Assembly: GCA_945643635.1 (NCBI GenBank)
Contig: CALZFC010000029.1
Span: forward strand, 1,558,001 to 1,622,000
Direction: 5' to 3'
DNA from: Allodiplogaster sudhausi
Taxonomy: Eukaryota; Nematoda; Chromadorea; Rhabditida; Diplogasteridae
Length of the DNA: 64,000 nt
Every line of letters begins with the position of its first letter. Position 1 is the stretch's first letter. Positions 22,911 to 33,606 of this stretch are shown here, one piece after another. The position numbers were made by a program, and so were the translations under genes. A model generated the notes under the pieces. It made no database searches, was not told where the DNA came from, and saw only the letters and a program-made list of their open reading frames with translations.

Positions 22911-23162
22911 TTAGGGTCCTGAACGAGGGGACGTCCAAGGGAAGTCGGGGTTGGAGAGGGGGTCCTGGAGAAGAAGACGACGAGCGGTGGCCGGGTATTC
23001 CGCGTCGAACTCAGAGGACACCTGCCAATAGTACTTGGGGTAGGATTGGCGCCAGAGAATCGCGTGCTCGGAGACGGCGAGAATCTTCGGAGAGTCGCAC
23101 GCTTCCTCAACGCGAACGTCGCGTGGGAAGCAGCCGAGAGGAGACAGGGCGCGAAGAGCCAT
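22911..23162 (-). pseudogene. Truncated inverted copy of the first part of the 39169 gene
   Basis: The minus-strand frame starts MALRALSPLGCF at 23162 and matches the start of the gene at 39169 (MALRSLPPLGCF), including SEHAILW, SYPKYYWQVSS and DPLSNPDFPWTSP. It then stops where the other copy continues for another ~150 residues. Similarity also extends upstream into non-coding DNA (to about 23900), so this is part of a DNA-level inverted duplication and not a processed copy. Confidence 0.7.
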
Positions 23163-23917
23163 TGATTAATCTTCAAGCATTTAATAAGGAAAGAGAGAAT
23201 ATTCATTTAAAATAAATCTGACTAAAAAAATAAATATTTTTGAATAATAAATATTATGGTAGAAGGTTTGATCTCAACTATGATAGTTTCTTTTCATACA
23301 TACATATTATTGTGTAAAAGTGAGCAATTCAAGCAGTTGCGGAGTGAGGTTCCCAGCAACTCCAATTCTTAGATACATACATATTTATCTACCTTTACAT
23401 ACACGACAATTAATACGAACACTGCACGGCGGGCTTCCAGAGGGATTACAGTAATAGAGAGATAGAAGAGGGAGTTGGGGTTGTGGGAAGCACTGCCGGC
23501 TCTCAGTCCATTCTCTCTCTCGTCTCCGCCGGGGGCTTCTTTTATGTCGTCCGCTTCGGCGCGTCTCTGAAATCAGCGGACATTATCTGTATTGCGAAAG
23601 TAAAGAGATACACAGAGAATAGAGAGGTTCTACCGAGAGATGGATGAAAGACAGAATGAATAGAAATAAATAGCTTAACCGGATATGCCATTAGTCATCT
23701 TCAACGTCTGTACGAAAGGCTCTGAGATATGTATGTATGTACTTTGTACCGTATTCATATTGCGGTCTAACTCGATCCCTTACAGCGGAGTAAAAGAAGG
23801 AGAAACTAGAAGAGAAAAACGAGGTTATATGAATGAGTAAAAAGAAGAGAAGGCTTTCACTACACATACTCTTAATTAGATGTCATTTTCGAGACAGTGC
23901 TATTTGAATATTATTGG

Positions 23918-24451
23918 TTAAAGGAAGTCTCCGGCGAATGTTTGGCCAAGCAATTCAAAATAGGCATTTGAACCATGAAGTGTCCCGCACGGAAGGGACT
24001 CTAGCGGCCATTGGCTAAAATATTCCTAGTTCTCTGCCCGTCACGTTTTGGGAAGGCTGTGATCCTCTCATTTCAGTGCTGCAGCCCTTGCACTCTCTCC
24101 ACAGAAATTCGTGGTCAAAAAATTTCATTTGGACTTGTTGAGAAAAATCCGGCCAATGTCGCTTGCATTCCAATATACACACTTCCAAGAAGGGTGTTCT
24201 GCTTTCCCCAGTTTTGCTATGCACACATCATTTTTTTCAAAATGGCTGGAGTTGGCGATCGAGCGATGCAAAATAGGAATGTGCTAAGATCTACAGTAGC
24301 GAATTCTCAACCCGTATATTTAAAATGACTATAATTCTGGAATGATAAAATGAAATTCATTCAAACTTTCCCTAGCTATGTTTTACGATGAGACGAACTG
24401 ATCCATGCTTAAAAAATTATATGTTAATTATTCGTCGGAGACCTCCTTTAA
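23918..24451. mobile_element. TTAAAGGA(A/G) TIR element, 534 bp
   Basis: Starts TTAAAGGAAGTCTCCGGCGAA and ends TTCGTCGGAGACCTCCTTTAA, which are inverted terminal repeats. A truncated copy of its right two-thirds lies at 28304-28689. It shares the TTTAAAGGA terminal logic with 17039-17324 but has different internal sequence. No transposase. Confidence 0.75.
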
Positions 24452-25202
24452 TGAGGCGCTGATTATGCAAAGATGGAAGGAGGAGAGATAAAGAACAAGA
24501 AAACGTCAATTGTGGATATTCAAAAACGGAAATTTTAATAATAGAACAGTGCAATTAATCTTGACGAAACTAACGCCAGTTTGGCCAAATGTTAATGAAG
24601 ATTTCAGCTTGAGCTCAGTAAAATTTCAGAGACATGTTTCCTGAGTTTCAGGAAGCCTTTTTATACTTCCTTTTATTACGGCTATTTTAAGGTAACAAAA
24701 AAATTGAACAGAGAATAGCAATGTTTGGTTAGGCCTTATGGCCTGAAGTAATGACATGCAAAGTAAATTTACTCCCGAAATTCAAGCGACGTATCTTAAT
24801 TAAGTGACAGTAATTAAAGTTATTGTTTCGCAGCAATTAGAGCCATTACGAGCATAAAGTGCGATAAATACATATGAGACATGGCCTACAGGCAAGGCAA
24901 TGAAGTATTCGACCAATTAGCTAATTACATATAAGGTGAGACGATGCCTAATGTTTTGGCTCACATATGTCTTATTCACAAGCTTTCAAAGTACAACGCT
25001 GTCTTCTCTAACACATTCTCCATCGCTTGCTACTGCTGACTCTCACCCAACTCCCGCATTCCTCTATGTTCCTATTTCATTCGCAATGATTCTCTCTCGC
25101 TCTCGCTCTTTCTATCTACCTTTCTCTAACGCTCTGTGTCTGTATCTCTCTCTTTTCCTCTCTCTCTCTCTCTCTTCTACGAAAATGGCTTGAAGCTTCC
25201 AG
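24452..25202. repeat. Duplicated non-coding block upstream of the 25203 pseudogene
   Basis: From about 24837 (ATTACGAGCATAAAGTGCGAT...GGCCTACAGGCAAGGCAATG) the sequence matches 38570-38760. From about 24962 it matches 40800-41040 (CATATGTCTTATTCACAAGC). It includes a CT tract at about 25090-25185. 24452-24836 shows nothing recognisable. Confidence 0.6.
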
Positions 25203-26440
25203 ATGACTTCCATATGTACTCGCCATGAGGACCCCGTAGAACAGGCCTTGACGCGCATCATTCCAGGTTTGTCGTTCACTTTCTCTCTTCCCTTCTTCGT
25301 CATAGATCTTTCTACTACTCATAGAGTCCGACGAAACAAAATTGGTGAGCTCTAAATCTCACCCCTCATCCTCTCTCCCGTGATCTCACTATCTCTCACC
25401 CTCTCTCTCTCTTTCTTTCTCCTTCTTTCTTTCACTATGTCTCTCTATCACTAACCCTCTCTCTTCTCTTCTCGTTTCAAATGTTTGTTATTGTGAAGAG
25501 AAAATTATTTAGGATACACCCTAAACTATCATAACTCGATTGTCGTCTATGGAAACGTCGCCTTGCTCAGTGGTCGTTCGAAGGTGTTTGTCGACCTCGT
25601 CTCTGCTCGGTCTGTCTGTATTATTATTCTTTTTAGTGAAAAACTATCCGCTTTATTTTTTATTAAACGTTTTTCGCAGAGTGATGCAGTTCGACTTTTC
25701 CCATTCGGAATACAGAGCGAAGCCTCTGGTTAACCACTACATATGCGAGCGTGCTCTATTAGATCGTCTCTTATTCTCAATTATTTAAATTTAATTTAAT
25801 TTTAATAACTTTCTCAATCGATTTGATTACTGCATATTATCTACTATGTTTGTTTCTAGCTATCTTTGTTTACTCACTTTCTCTTTCTTCTTTCTCTCTC
25901 CTCTCTCTCTCTACGTCTCTCTCTCCTCTCTCACTCTCTTTCTCTCTCGCTATTTTTCTCTTTTTCTTTCCAGTTTTCGTCTCTTTTGATTAGTAGGATG
26001 TATTTGAATTCATTTTCAATCAATGCTGGCATGCCCGAGATTCCTAAACAGGACCTCGACTCTCTTCGCGATACCCATCAAATCTTATTAGTACGACGCA
26101 TATTTTTTTTTACAAAAAGCTCTTCGAAATTCGTATTGAACATTTCAAATGAATATAAAATGAGGTTACAGGAGCAACACGAATTCATTGAGCAAGCAAC
26201 CCACCATGACGAATTCTACTTCTTCCTCTACGAAAAAGGGAAAACACTCATTAAAATGAAGGACAACTTTCAAGTTGGGTATGTTTTAGAAAACATGAAA
26301 ATTCCTTGCGGGTATTTTATGTTCATGACAGTAGAGCATAATAGTTGTTTTTCTACTTATGTTCTCTGTTTGGAAATGTGAATGATTTTGCCGTTTCCAT
26401 TCTAAGAGTCGAATTTGGTCTTCCGCCTGGATTCTCTGAC
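25203..26440 (+). pseudogene. Damaged copy of the unknown gene at 41047-42387
   Basis: The exon series parallels the 41047 gene: 25203-25344 (MTS..TRHEDP..QALTRI), 25513-25609 (VVYGNVALLSGRSK), 25680-about 25757 (VMQFDFSHSEYRAKPLVNHY), then the NAG..EIP exon and the HEFIEQATHHDEFYFFLY exon. At the third intron the donor GT of the other copy reads AT and the acceptor AG reads AA, so both splice sites are lost. The final exon (FGLPPGFS) is cut at 26440 by a LINE fragment. The reading frames otherwise remain similar, so decay is recent. Confidence 0.7.
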
Positions 26441-28262
26441 ACGGTTTACGGGTACGAAGGGCTCGAAAAACGCTATATGCTTTAGACAGGGCTTTGGATG
26501 CTATAGTGTTGCAATGCTTAGAAAAAGTAAGATTGGAATCTATGAAAACTCCAAGATCACGGATATACTCGACAGACTTAATGAGATTGCCGTTAATGTA
26601 ATAGGGAACTTTGGTATTAACTCTACCAATATGAAGGACTGCGGTCTTATCATGAACAAGGGGAAGCTGCCAATCATCAGCCCATGTGGAAAGAGCATCT
26701 ATTGCATTCTGTAGCGAGCTTCTATCTTCATTTCTAGAAAAAGCCTTATAAATCTTGACATCGTCAGCGAAGCATTTTGCTATAACACCGTATTGGGACA
26801 CAACAGACGTAAGATCAGAAGTATAAATAATGAAAAGAAGTGGACCAATAACGTTTCCTTGTGGTACACCACTTTCTACCAAATGCGACCGAGAGATAGC
26901 ATTACCTACACGTACGGCGAATGATCGATTACTTAGGAAAGCAGAAATCCACTTAATAACTAATGGAGGGAAAAGAAATTGCTGTAACTTATATAGGAGC
27001 TTAGGGTGGCTGACTCTATCAAAAGCCTTAGAATGATCAAAATAGACAACATCACTAGTCCGTTGAAATTAAAGGGAACGGGTCCAATAATCAACAGCAT
27101 CTAACATTTGCAACTCAATGGACCTCTTTCTACGGAAACAAAATTGCTCATCGGGAAGAATATCATAGGACTCGCACCACTTATATAATTCACGACAAAG
27201 GACTCTTTCAAAAACTCTAGAAAAGAAGCACGTTATGCTAACGGGCCGATAATTAATTGGGTCGCTGAAGGGAGGCTTCTTCCTAATGGGGACTATTATA
27301 GAGTGCTTGCAAATTTGAGGAACAACCGAATTACACAACGAGTAATTAAATATATATTCTAGAGACATGCTAATTGGAAGAGCTAACTGTTTAAGAAAAT
27401 GAACATTAAAATTATCGGGGGTTTTACAAGAAGAATTTGACCATCGTTCAAATACATTACATATAACATGTCTAGAAAAATGAAGGGAGAAATCGGGAGG
27501 CCTGCTACTTTTACTTGGAAGTGATGGAAAATGACCATTGTCAGTCACGAAGAACTTCGCAAAAGTAGTGGCTAAGAGATCTGCCTTTTCTATATCCGAT
27601 GACAAGTTATGACCTAGATTATCGATTAAAAGATCAACTCCATGCGACCTATCGGAAGTCCGATTGTGTACATACCCATAAAATAAATTAAGATTTTTAG
27701 AATCTATAATACTTCTCTCAACACTTCTAGCATACTTGATAACTTGCGAGTTATAAAGCGAATTAAGGCGGGAGAATGCGGCTAAGGATTCGGGGGATTT
27801 AAGAATGAGAGATTCCTGCCAAGCCTTAAATCTCTTAGAACGAAGACGATGGATATGATCAGGGAGCTTCTCGCCATTAAGGCGGACACGCTTATACGGG
27901 ACAAACATAACTTCGACAAGACGGAGGGCGGTGTCAAGGCTATACATAGTATCAATATCTGTGGTACGGTGATGAAGAGAGGGGATGTCCTGTAAAAGTA
28001 GGAAGGAGGATGCAGCTTGGTAATCTACACTGCGGTAATCTCGCACAAAAGTGTACAGAGGGACAGAGTGGGTGATATTAATTTTCGCAGATACAGAGAA
28101 ATGGTCTGAGGAAGCGAAAGGTGGGAGGATGGAAACACTAGAGAGAATGCCGGGAGTTGTTGACAGAATGAGATCTAAAATATGCTGATTGCATGTTACA
28201 GAAGGGGTGTGTTGGGCAAGATTTGCAGTAGTCACAAAATCATAGAACAATTTGGCTTGAGA
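26441..28262 (-). mobile_element. Non-LTR retrotransposon (LINE) fragment with reverse transcriptase
   Basis: Minus-strand coding region. The 5' part resembles the end of an AP-endonuclease domain (LDLILSTTPG...SDHFSV). A linker follows and then the reverse transcriptase: PIRKKPPFSDPINYRPVS, VYFDHSKAFDRV (palm motif A), SGVPQGNVIGPLLF (motif B) and CFADDVKIY (motif C, with the two catalytic Asp). The frame breaks near 27066 (stop plus a shift) between LDAVDYWTRSL and TSDVVYFDHS. The element is truncated at both ends. It is inserted in the last visible exon of the pseudogene at 25203, and at its other end abuts a TIR-element fragment. The CR1/Jockey-like lineage is inferred. Confidence 0.88.
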
Positions 28263-28303
28263 TGGAATGCCATGGGAAGAAAATGAAGTGGTCCAAGGAA
28301 GAT

Positions 28304-28689
28304 TTCAGTGCTGCACCCCTTGCACTCTTTCACACAGAAATTAGTGGCCAAAAAATTTCATTGGGTGCTGACTTGTTGAGAAAAATCCGGCCACTGTCGG
28401 TTGCGCTCCAATATACACACTTCCAAGAAGGGTGTTCTCCTTTCCTCGGTTTTGCTATGCAAATATCATTTTTTCAAAATGGCTGGAGTTGGCGATCGAG
28501 CGATGCAAAATAGGAGGGTGCTAAGAACTACAGTAGCTAATTCTCTACCCGTGATATTTAAAATGACTATAATTCTGGAATGATAAGATGAAATTCATTC
28601 AAACTTTCCCTATCTATGTTTTACGATGAGACGAACTGATCCATGCTTAAAAAATGATATGTTAATTATTCGTCGGAGACCTCCTTTAA
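28304..28689. mobile_element. Truncated copy of the 23918-24451 TIR element
   Basis: Matches the right part of the 23918 element from TTTCAGTGCTGCA through TGGCTGGAGTTGGCGATCGA to the terminal repeat TTCGTCGGAGACCTCCTTTAA. The left part is missing where LINE sequence begins. Confidence 0.75.
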
Positions 28690-28909
28690 GATTAGCAAAG
28701 TATACGGTGCTGTTTCGACGGCTTCTTCCATTAACTTGTGAATTAATTTTCAATAAAATAACCCTTCAGGTTCTGAGTCGCCTTAGGCCGCGGCTGTCCA
28801 TGCGAGGGTCGGCTTTGGCGTTCCCGGGCCATCAGTCAACGTCACCGAGGCCACAAGTCGAATCAAGGACATTCTTGACGCAAAGTAGCAGGAATTAATC
28901 TGATCTTGC

Positions 28910-29290
28910 TGCCTTTTAAATCCGTTTATCATATCACTTCATAAATATCTTCATATCTGCCCTGGAAAGAAATGGTTTCATTTTTTTATCATATTTATTT
29001 CCCTATTTGCAACTCTGAACGTGGTACGCAGCATCGCTTGTAAGTTGGACAGTTCGATAAATAGGCATGCATTCAACTGGATTTTCTCCCACCTTCTGTT
29101 TCTTTTCTTTGTCCTAATAATTACGAGGAAATGAACATTTCCGAAGAAGTTTATCTATACAATGAAGAACGTAATTTTCTCTCTCCTTTAAACACAAGCA
29201 CAACTAACAAACGATAGTAGAGATAATATTGAAAAAGGAGAAGGCGAAACTGAATGCATTGACACTAAAAAATTAAGTAATAAGCATTTG
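28910..29290. repeat. Dispersed repeat, direct copy at about 45838-46185
   Basis: Shared words include TCCTGGAAAGAAATGGTTTC or a close variant, CCCTATTTGCAACTCTGA, CATTTCCGAAGAAGTTTATC and AACTAACAAACGATAGTAG. No coding potential. Function unknown. Confidence 0.7.
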
Positions 29291-29595
29291 AAAGTTTTAA
29301 TTAAATAAAAATAAGAATTTTCATCATCGCCGCTTGCCTCGTCGATGCTAATTTCTCGGAAGTTTCGGAAGCCGTCCGTGACTGACATCCGAGCGGAGCC
29401 GAAATAAGACGTTTACGACTCGCTAAAATGAAACAAAGCAGGTTTGAATGAACAGAGAAGATGCAAAGTTTGGTTAGGATTTATCGCCAAGTTGCTATTC
29501 TCATGCGGAACTACAAGGTTAACTTTAAATTTAGAACTAAAAATTCATTGCTATTGAAAAAAAAAGTAAGTCAAATTTCAGGGAATGCCGACCTG

Positions 29596-29942
29596 TGTTG
29601 CGAGCAAGAAGACAGGTATCCTTTATTGTCCCTCAAACTTGGGTAATTAAACCGTTCATCTCAAACATAAAATCGAAATGAAGAGAGAAAAATGAATAAT
29701 AAGTGCTTGACTTCTCCTTTTAAAGCACGATAGAAAGCATTCCAGACATTCTGTCTTCTATCACAATATCAAGGAAAGAGGAGGAGATGGTGATTCATAT
29801 AGACCTTTTCATATGTCTGGCAGAAGAGAAGGGTGAAAAACAACTCATCTAGAATTCTTTTCCTTTACCAAAAATAGATGAAGCGGAGGAATGATTCATT
29901 AGTAGGATGAAAAGAACTTCCTATACTCGGCACTTGCCGACA
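29596..29942 (-). repeat. 3' LTR of the BEL/Pao element
   Basis: 347 bp. On the plus strand it begins TGTTGCGAGC and ends TTGCCGACA; on the element's strand it is TGTCGGCAAG...GCTCGCAACA, with the TG...CA ends of an LTR. It differs from the copy at 38101-38447 by one visible base (agacaGgtatcc versus agacaAgtatcc). Confidence 0.95.
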
Positions 29943-29974
29943 CTGGGGGAGAGGAAATTAGCGAAGACAAAAAG

Positions 29975-32900
29975 CTACATACAGATTTTGCAGACAAAGA
30001 AAATGACCATGATTGATGATGCTATTAGAACAATAGAATAGGACATATGATCTGCAAGGAGGGCCAATATATTATTTCGAGTGGCAATGATGAGGCCGAA
30101 CTGAGTGTTGCTTTTTTGTTCGCTTACATCGAAGATTGTCTTGAGAGTTCCATTGATCTTGACTTTGATTTGTTCGCGACCACAGCTTAGTTGGCAGTTC
30201 TCTTGAACTTCAGAGGTGGAAGAAGTGAAGGTAGTCATCCTCGTAATGGCTTCGGGCGTGCACTTCACAGAGAGGGCTTTTCCTGAATCGCAGTTCAGGT
30301 GGCCGATAGCTGCATGGGGAGTAGAGGTGCAGACGTACGTCAGCGTTGCCCCAGCACTACAGCTATGACAGCCGACCATGCTTGTTGAATCCATCATGCA
30401 TTTCGCATGCGACTCGATCTGAGCGAGCTCCAAGTCCTGGATTCTAATCGAAAGATCGGCAACTGCGGTCGGCTGTGCCACAGATACCGAACTGCCTTCT
30501 GCTTCAAACCAGACTGAACCTTGCCGTTGTGGAAGTGTGCATCTTCGAATTGCATTTGCGGTTGCTTGTCCATTTGCGCAGGCACACTTGACTAAGTCGT
30601 CGTCAGCTAATTTGCACTGACAAGCTTCCTTTCTGAATTGGCACTGGCTGAGATCTGAGCAGTTGCATGGGAAGACTGATGCTTCTCTTTCTTCCTCAGG
30701 CGTCAGTAGAGCCACCACTTCTCCGTCTGATACGAAAGCTGTCGTCAAGGCTGGCATGGGCGGTTCGATGACGTAGTTCATCTTCACTTGGATTCCTTTC
30801 ATGGTTGTCAGCATTCCTGGTGACATTTTGAAGAACTGCTTCTCTGTTTCGTTGTTGGTTGAAAATTCGATGCTGATTGTCACGACAGGCAGGTAGCTGG
30901 AGCAGTGAAATACTTCATATAGTCGATTATCTGTTGGTCTTCCTACTGATTTGAAGAAGGTGCATGCGCTGTTGCAAGAAAGGCAGCCGTTCCAGAGACA
31001 CCCGGAACTTCCAAGACAACCAGAAACTCCAGGGAATCTGTTCACATACCCGAGTTCAGTTATCTCCTCATCGGTTGCCATAATAGCACACCGATTTTCT
31101 TGACAGCTTCCAGATCCAGCGCACCTCTTCACTGATGTTGTCTCGATCTCGAAGGCTCTTGTGGCGAATTTGAACTGCTTTTCGCATTTGTTAGCGATCT
31201 GTTCGACTTGTATTTGGATTGAGGCTGCAGGATTGCCATTTTCGTCCTTCAATTGGAGACAGGTTATTGCACCTGTTGCAGCTCCGTTGAAGTTGGCTAC
31301 ATCAATGGATGTGCAAATCACTGTCTTGTCGTCTTGGATTTGACATAAGTCCTCGGTGGTGGTGATGATGATTGTTTGGTCGCACGCTGAAGCTGGAGTA
31401 AAGATTGATAGAATCACAGCTAGAGCTAATAGCGGGACTGCTTCTTTCCGCTTCTTGAGGCTGACAAGACGGATTCGAGATTCCTTATGGCGTTTCCTTT
31501 TCGGGATGCATTTTCCGATGCAGCTCGCGACGGCCCTCCCGACTGTGATGATGCTTCTGCTGGCTAGGCGGGCAGAGTTGGCGCCTCCTTTAAGCGCTTT
31601 ACAAATGCATCGGCTGGCACTCAGAAGCATGACGGCTAGTGATAGGAGGATGTATGCGGCGGCCATGAGTAGGGCGATCATCCATTTCGGATAGCATTGG
31701 AGGTGGATGATGGCTTCCCAGCAGAGTGTGCATGTAATGTTTTCGCAGACGTTTCTGGCTTCACAGTGAATGTCCTTGTCAAAGACAACAGTGCTGCCTT
31801 TGTGCATCTTCACGTTCACGTTGTACGGAATAGCAATCACTGAATGCGGGAAGCGCACTTCTTGCTGCTGCGTGGGATGCTCGACCATTGTCGAGTACTT
31901 CTCCATTTGAACGGCTATCAGTCGAACACCATCACTGGTTGCAGAAATTCCTTCGTTTGAGCAGGAGATTGAGCATGTGGTACACTCTTCTTTTTCCTTC
32001 TTGAAGCCGTAGACTGTTCTTGACACTGAGCCCCACTGCTTTATTGCGATATTTCCTTGTTTGGTGACGAGAAGAGCTATCGGCTGTTTCGGGAGGAAAC
32101 AGAAAGCAGTTCCGTTCTCTGTGCAATTAAGGCGAGTGCAGTATTCGGATGTTCCAGTCTTGGCTCCTTGTCCCTTGCAGTGTGCTCGATCGATCTCGGT
32201 AAACTTGATGTTCATCTCCTTCAGAGGGCAATATGAGTTATCGAATAACATAACTTGAGAGACGTCAATTTGGAGTTCATCCTTGCTGCAATTTGGATTC
32301 GGGTGCCAAGAGCAGTAGATTGGCTTCATATCTGCGAGGATTGCTTTGGTTTTCTCATTCTTGCTGGATGAGTTGTGTGTGAACATGCCTTGGTAGTGAG
32401 AGCATCCACTTGCCCATTCTTCACAACTGCATTGAGGGCCACAGAGGTCTCCAGATTCGTTACGCAGGGCGTTTCCAGGACGTTCTCGGGACAAGTGACA
32501 GAGTGAGCCGTCGGGCTTCTTGAAGGCAGCGACACCGTACTCCTTGCACTCTTCCAAGAAGTAGAGTTGTGATCCGAGTGGTGCCTTGTCGTTAGGGCAT
32601 CGGCTAGCGAGTGTCCCTTTTCCAAAGATCAGGATGAGAAACATGCTCGCCACAGCTTGTTTCGCGATTGACCTGAGGTTATAGCGTCGTTGAGTCGTGT
32701 TCTTGCTCGTACCTTCTATTTGATTCTTTTCTTGTGCCCTTTTGTCAACTGCATCGGCGGCATCAACTGTCGTATCGGTTGCCTCTTCTGTAACTTCTGC
32801 TGGCAGCGTATCTCCTTCTCCTTCAAGTGCGAGAAGATGCGTGACGCTTCGCTTCAACTCACGCCCGTTTTTCATTCTCACTGTAGCTGTGCGGATGTTT

Positions 32901-33055
32901 CCGTCTGTTCCGTCGTGTAGTTTGACGATTCTTCCGAGTGGCCAGTCGTCTCTCTTCTTGAGTTCATCGACGACTATCACGACTTCGCCAATCGTTGGAG
33001 TTCTGTTGGTTCGACTTCGATTCTGCTTCATGAATTGTTGATGCCGTTCTCGCAA
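29975..33055 (-). CDS. Integrase C-terminal tail fused in frame to a phlebovirus-like envelope polyprotein
   Basis: 1026 codons. Residues ~1-80 belong to the end of BEL integrase (DUF5641-like: TIGEVVIVVD, WPLGRIVKLHDG). The envelope part follows. A hydrophobic signal-like segment lies at ~134-150 and a Cys-rich ectodomain with potential N-glycosylation sites runs to ~455. A membrane span is at ~457-479, then a basic loop (KRKRHKE). A second signal-like segment lies at ~540-558, then a second Cys-rich ectodomain and a C-terminal membrane span at ~1003-1024. This Gn/Gc-like two-unit layout, with a Gly/Cys-rich loop near CLGSSGCLWNGC, fits the phlebovirus G2 fusion-glycoprotein family found in nematode BEL elements. 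There is no stop inside. Env is probably translated from a spliced mRNA; I did not locate the splice sites. Whether it makes particles is unknown. Confidence 0.85.
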   Translation of the reverse strand: MRERHQQFMKQNRSRTNRTPTIGEVVIVVDELKKRDDWPLGRIVKLHDGTDGNIRTATVRMKNGRELKRSVTHLLALEGEGDTLPAEVTEEATDTTVDAADAVDKRAQEKNQIEGTSKNTTQRRYNLRSIAKQAVASMFLILIFGKGTLASRCPNDKAPLGSQLYFLEECKEYGVAAFKKPDGSLCHLSRERPGNALRNESGDLCGPQCSCEEWASGCSHYQGMFTHNSSSKNEKTKAILADMKPIYCSWHPNPNCSKDELQIDVSQVMLFDNSYCPLKEMNIKFTEIDRAHCKGQGAKTGTSEYCTRLNCTENGTAFCFLPKQPIALLVTKQGNIAIKQWGSVSRTVYGFKKEKEECTTCSISCSNEGISATSDGVRLIAVQMEKYSTMVEHPTQQQEVRFPHSVIAIPYNVNVKMHKGSTVVFDKDIHCEARNVCENITCTLCWEAIIHLQCYPKWMIALLMAAAYILLSLAVMLLSASRCICKALKGGANSARLASRSIITVGRAVASCIGKCIPKRKRHKESRIRLVSLKKRKEAVPLLALAVILSIFTPASACDQTIIITTTEDLCQIQDDKTVICTSIDVANFNGAATGAITCLQLKDENGNPAASIQIQVEQIANKCEKQFKFATRAFEIETTSVKRCAGSGSCQENRCAIMATDEEITELGYVNRFPGVSGCLGSSGCLWNGCLSCNSACTFFKSVGRPTDNRLYEVFHCSSYLPVVTISIEFSTNNETEKQFFKMSPGMLTTMKGIQVKMNYVIEPPMPALTTAFVSDGEVVALLTPEEEREASVFPCNCSDLSQCQFRKEACQCKLADDDLVKCACANGQATANAIRRCTLPQRQGSVWFEAEGSSVSVAQPTAVADLSIRIQDLELAQIESHAKCMMDSTSMVGCHSCSAGATLTYVCTSTPHAAIGHLNCDSGKALSVKCTPEAITRMTTFTSSTSEVQENCQLSCGREQIKVKINGTLKTIFDVSEQKSNTQFGLIIATRNNILALLADHMSYSIVLIASSIMVIFFVCKICM

Positions 33056-33606
33056 TGCAGGGATATAATGATGTCCCAGAACTTTTCGAGAAGTTCATTC
33101 GTCGCTTCCCATGCTTCTAGTAGTTTGCGTTTCGGTTGGTCCTTGTCGTAGTCATCGAATTCGAAGGAGTGCAGCGTCGTGTTCACCAGAGGCTGCAGAA
33201 GATCTTGTGGGCGAAGGACTTCACCGTCGTCACCCGTTTGAATGAGTGGGCGATTGTTGAGAATGGCTTCAATTCCTGCCATCAGAGTTTGGAGTTCATC
33301 TGCTTCGATCTTCTTCTTGCCGGCTGTGGAGCGGAGGCATACTTTCACTTCCTTCACCATCCTCTCATAGAACCCACCCTGCCAAGGCGATCTCGGAGGA
33401 ATGAATTGCCATTTCAGGTCTCCGATGGCCTCAGCGCACGCTTTCTGGGCGAGTGTGAAGCAGGTGGCATTGTCCGTGATGATCTTCACAGGTTTCCCTC
33501 GTCTTGCGATGAATCGCTTGATTGCGTTGATGGCACTTGCTGCAGACAGATCATTGACTACTTCCAGGTGAATTGCACGAGTCGCGGTGCACGTGAAGAG
33601 TGCCAC
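33028..33606 (-). pseudogene. BEL/Pao integrase core, second part
   Basis: Contains the catalytic core after the first Asp: CTATRAIHLEVV, ITDNATCF (second Asp), RSPWQGGFYERMVKEVK (Glu), and NNRPL. It is in the same frame as the segment 33607-35058 but separated from it by UGA at 33607-33609. At its 3' end the frame changes: the LRERHQQF continuation expected of BEL integrase is read in the frame of the envelope ORF. The UGA sits where family members often have an aromatic residue before VALFTC, so a Trp-to-stop change is plausible. Confidence 0.85.
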
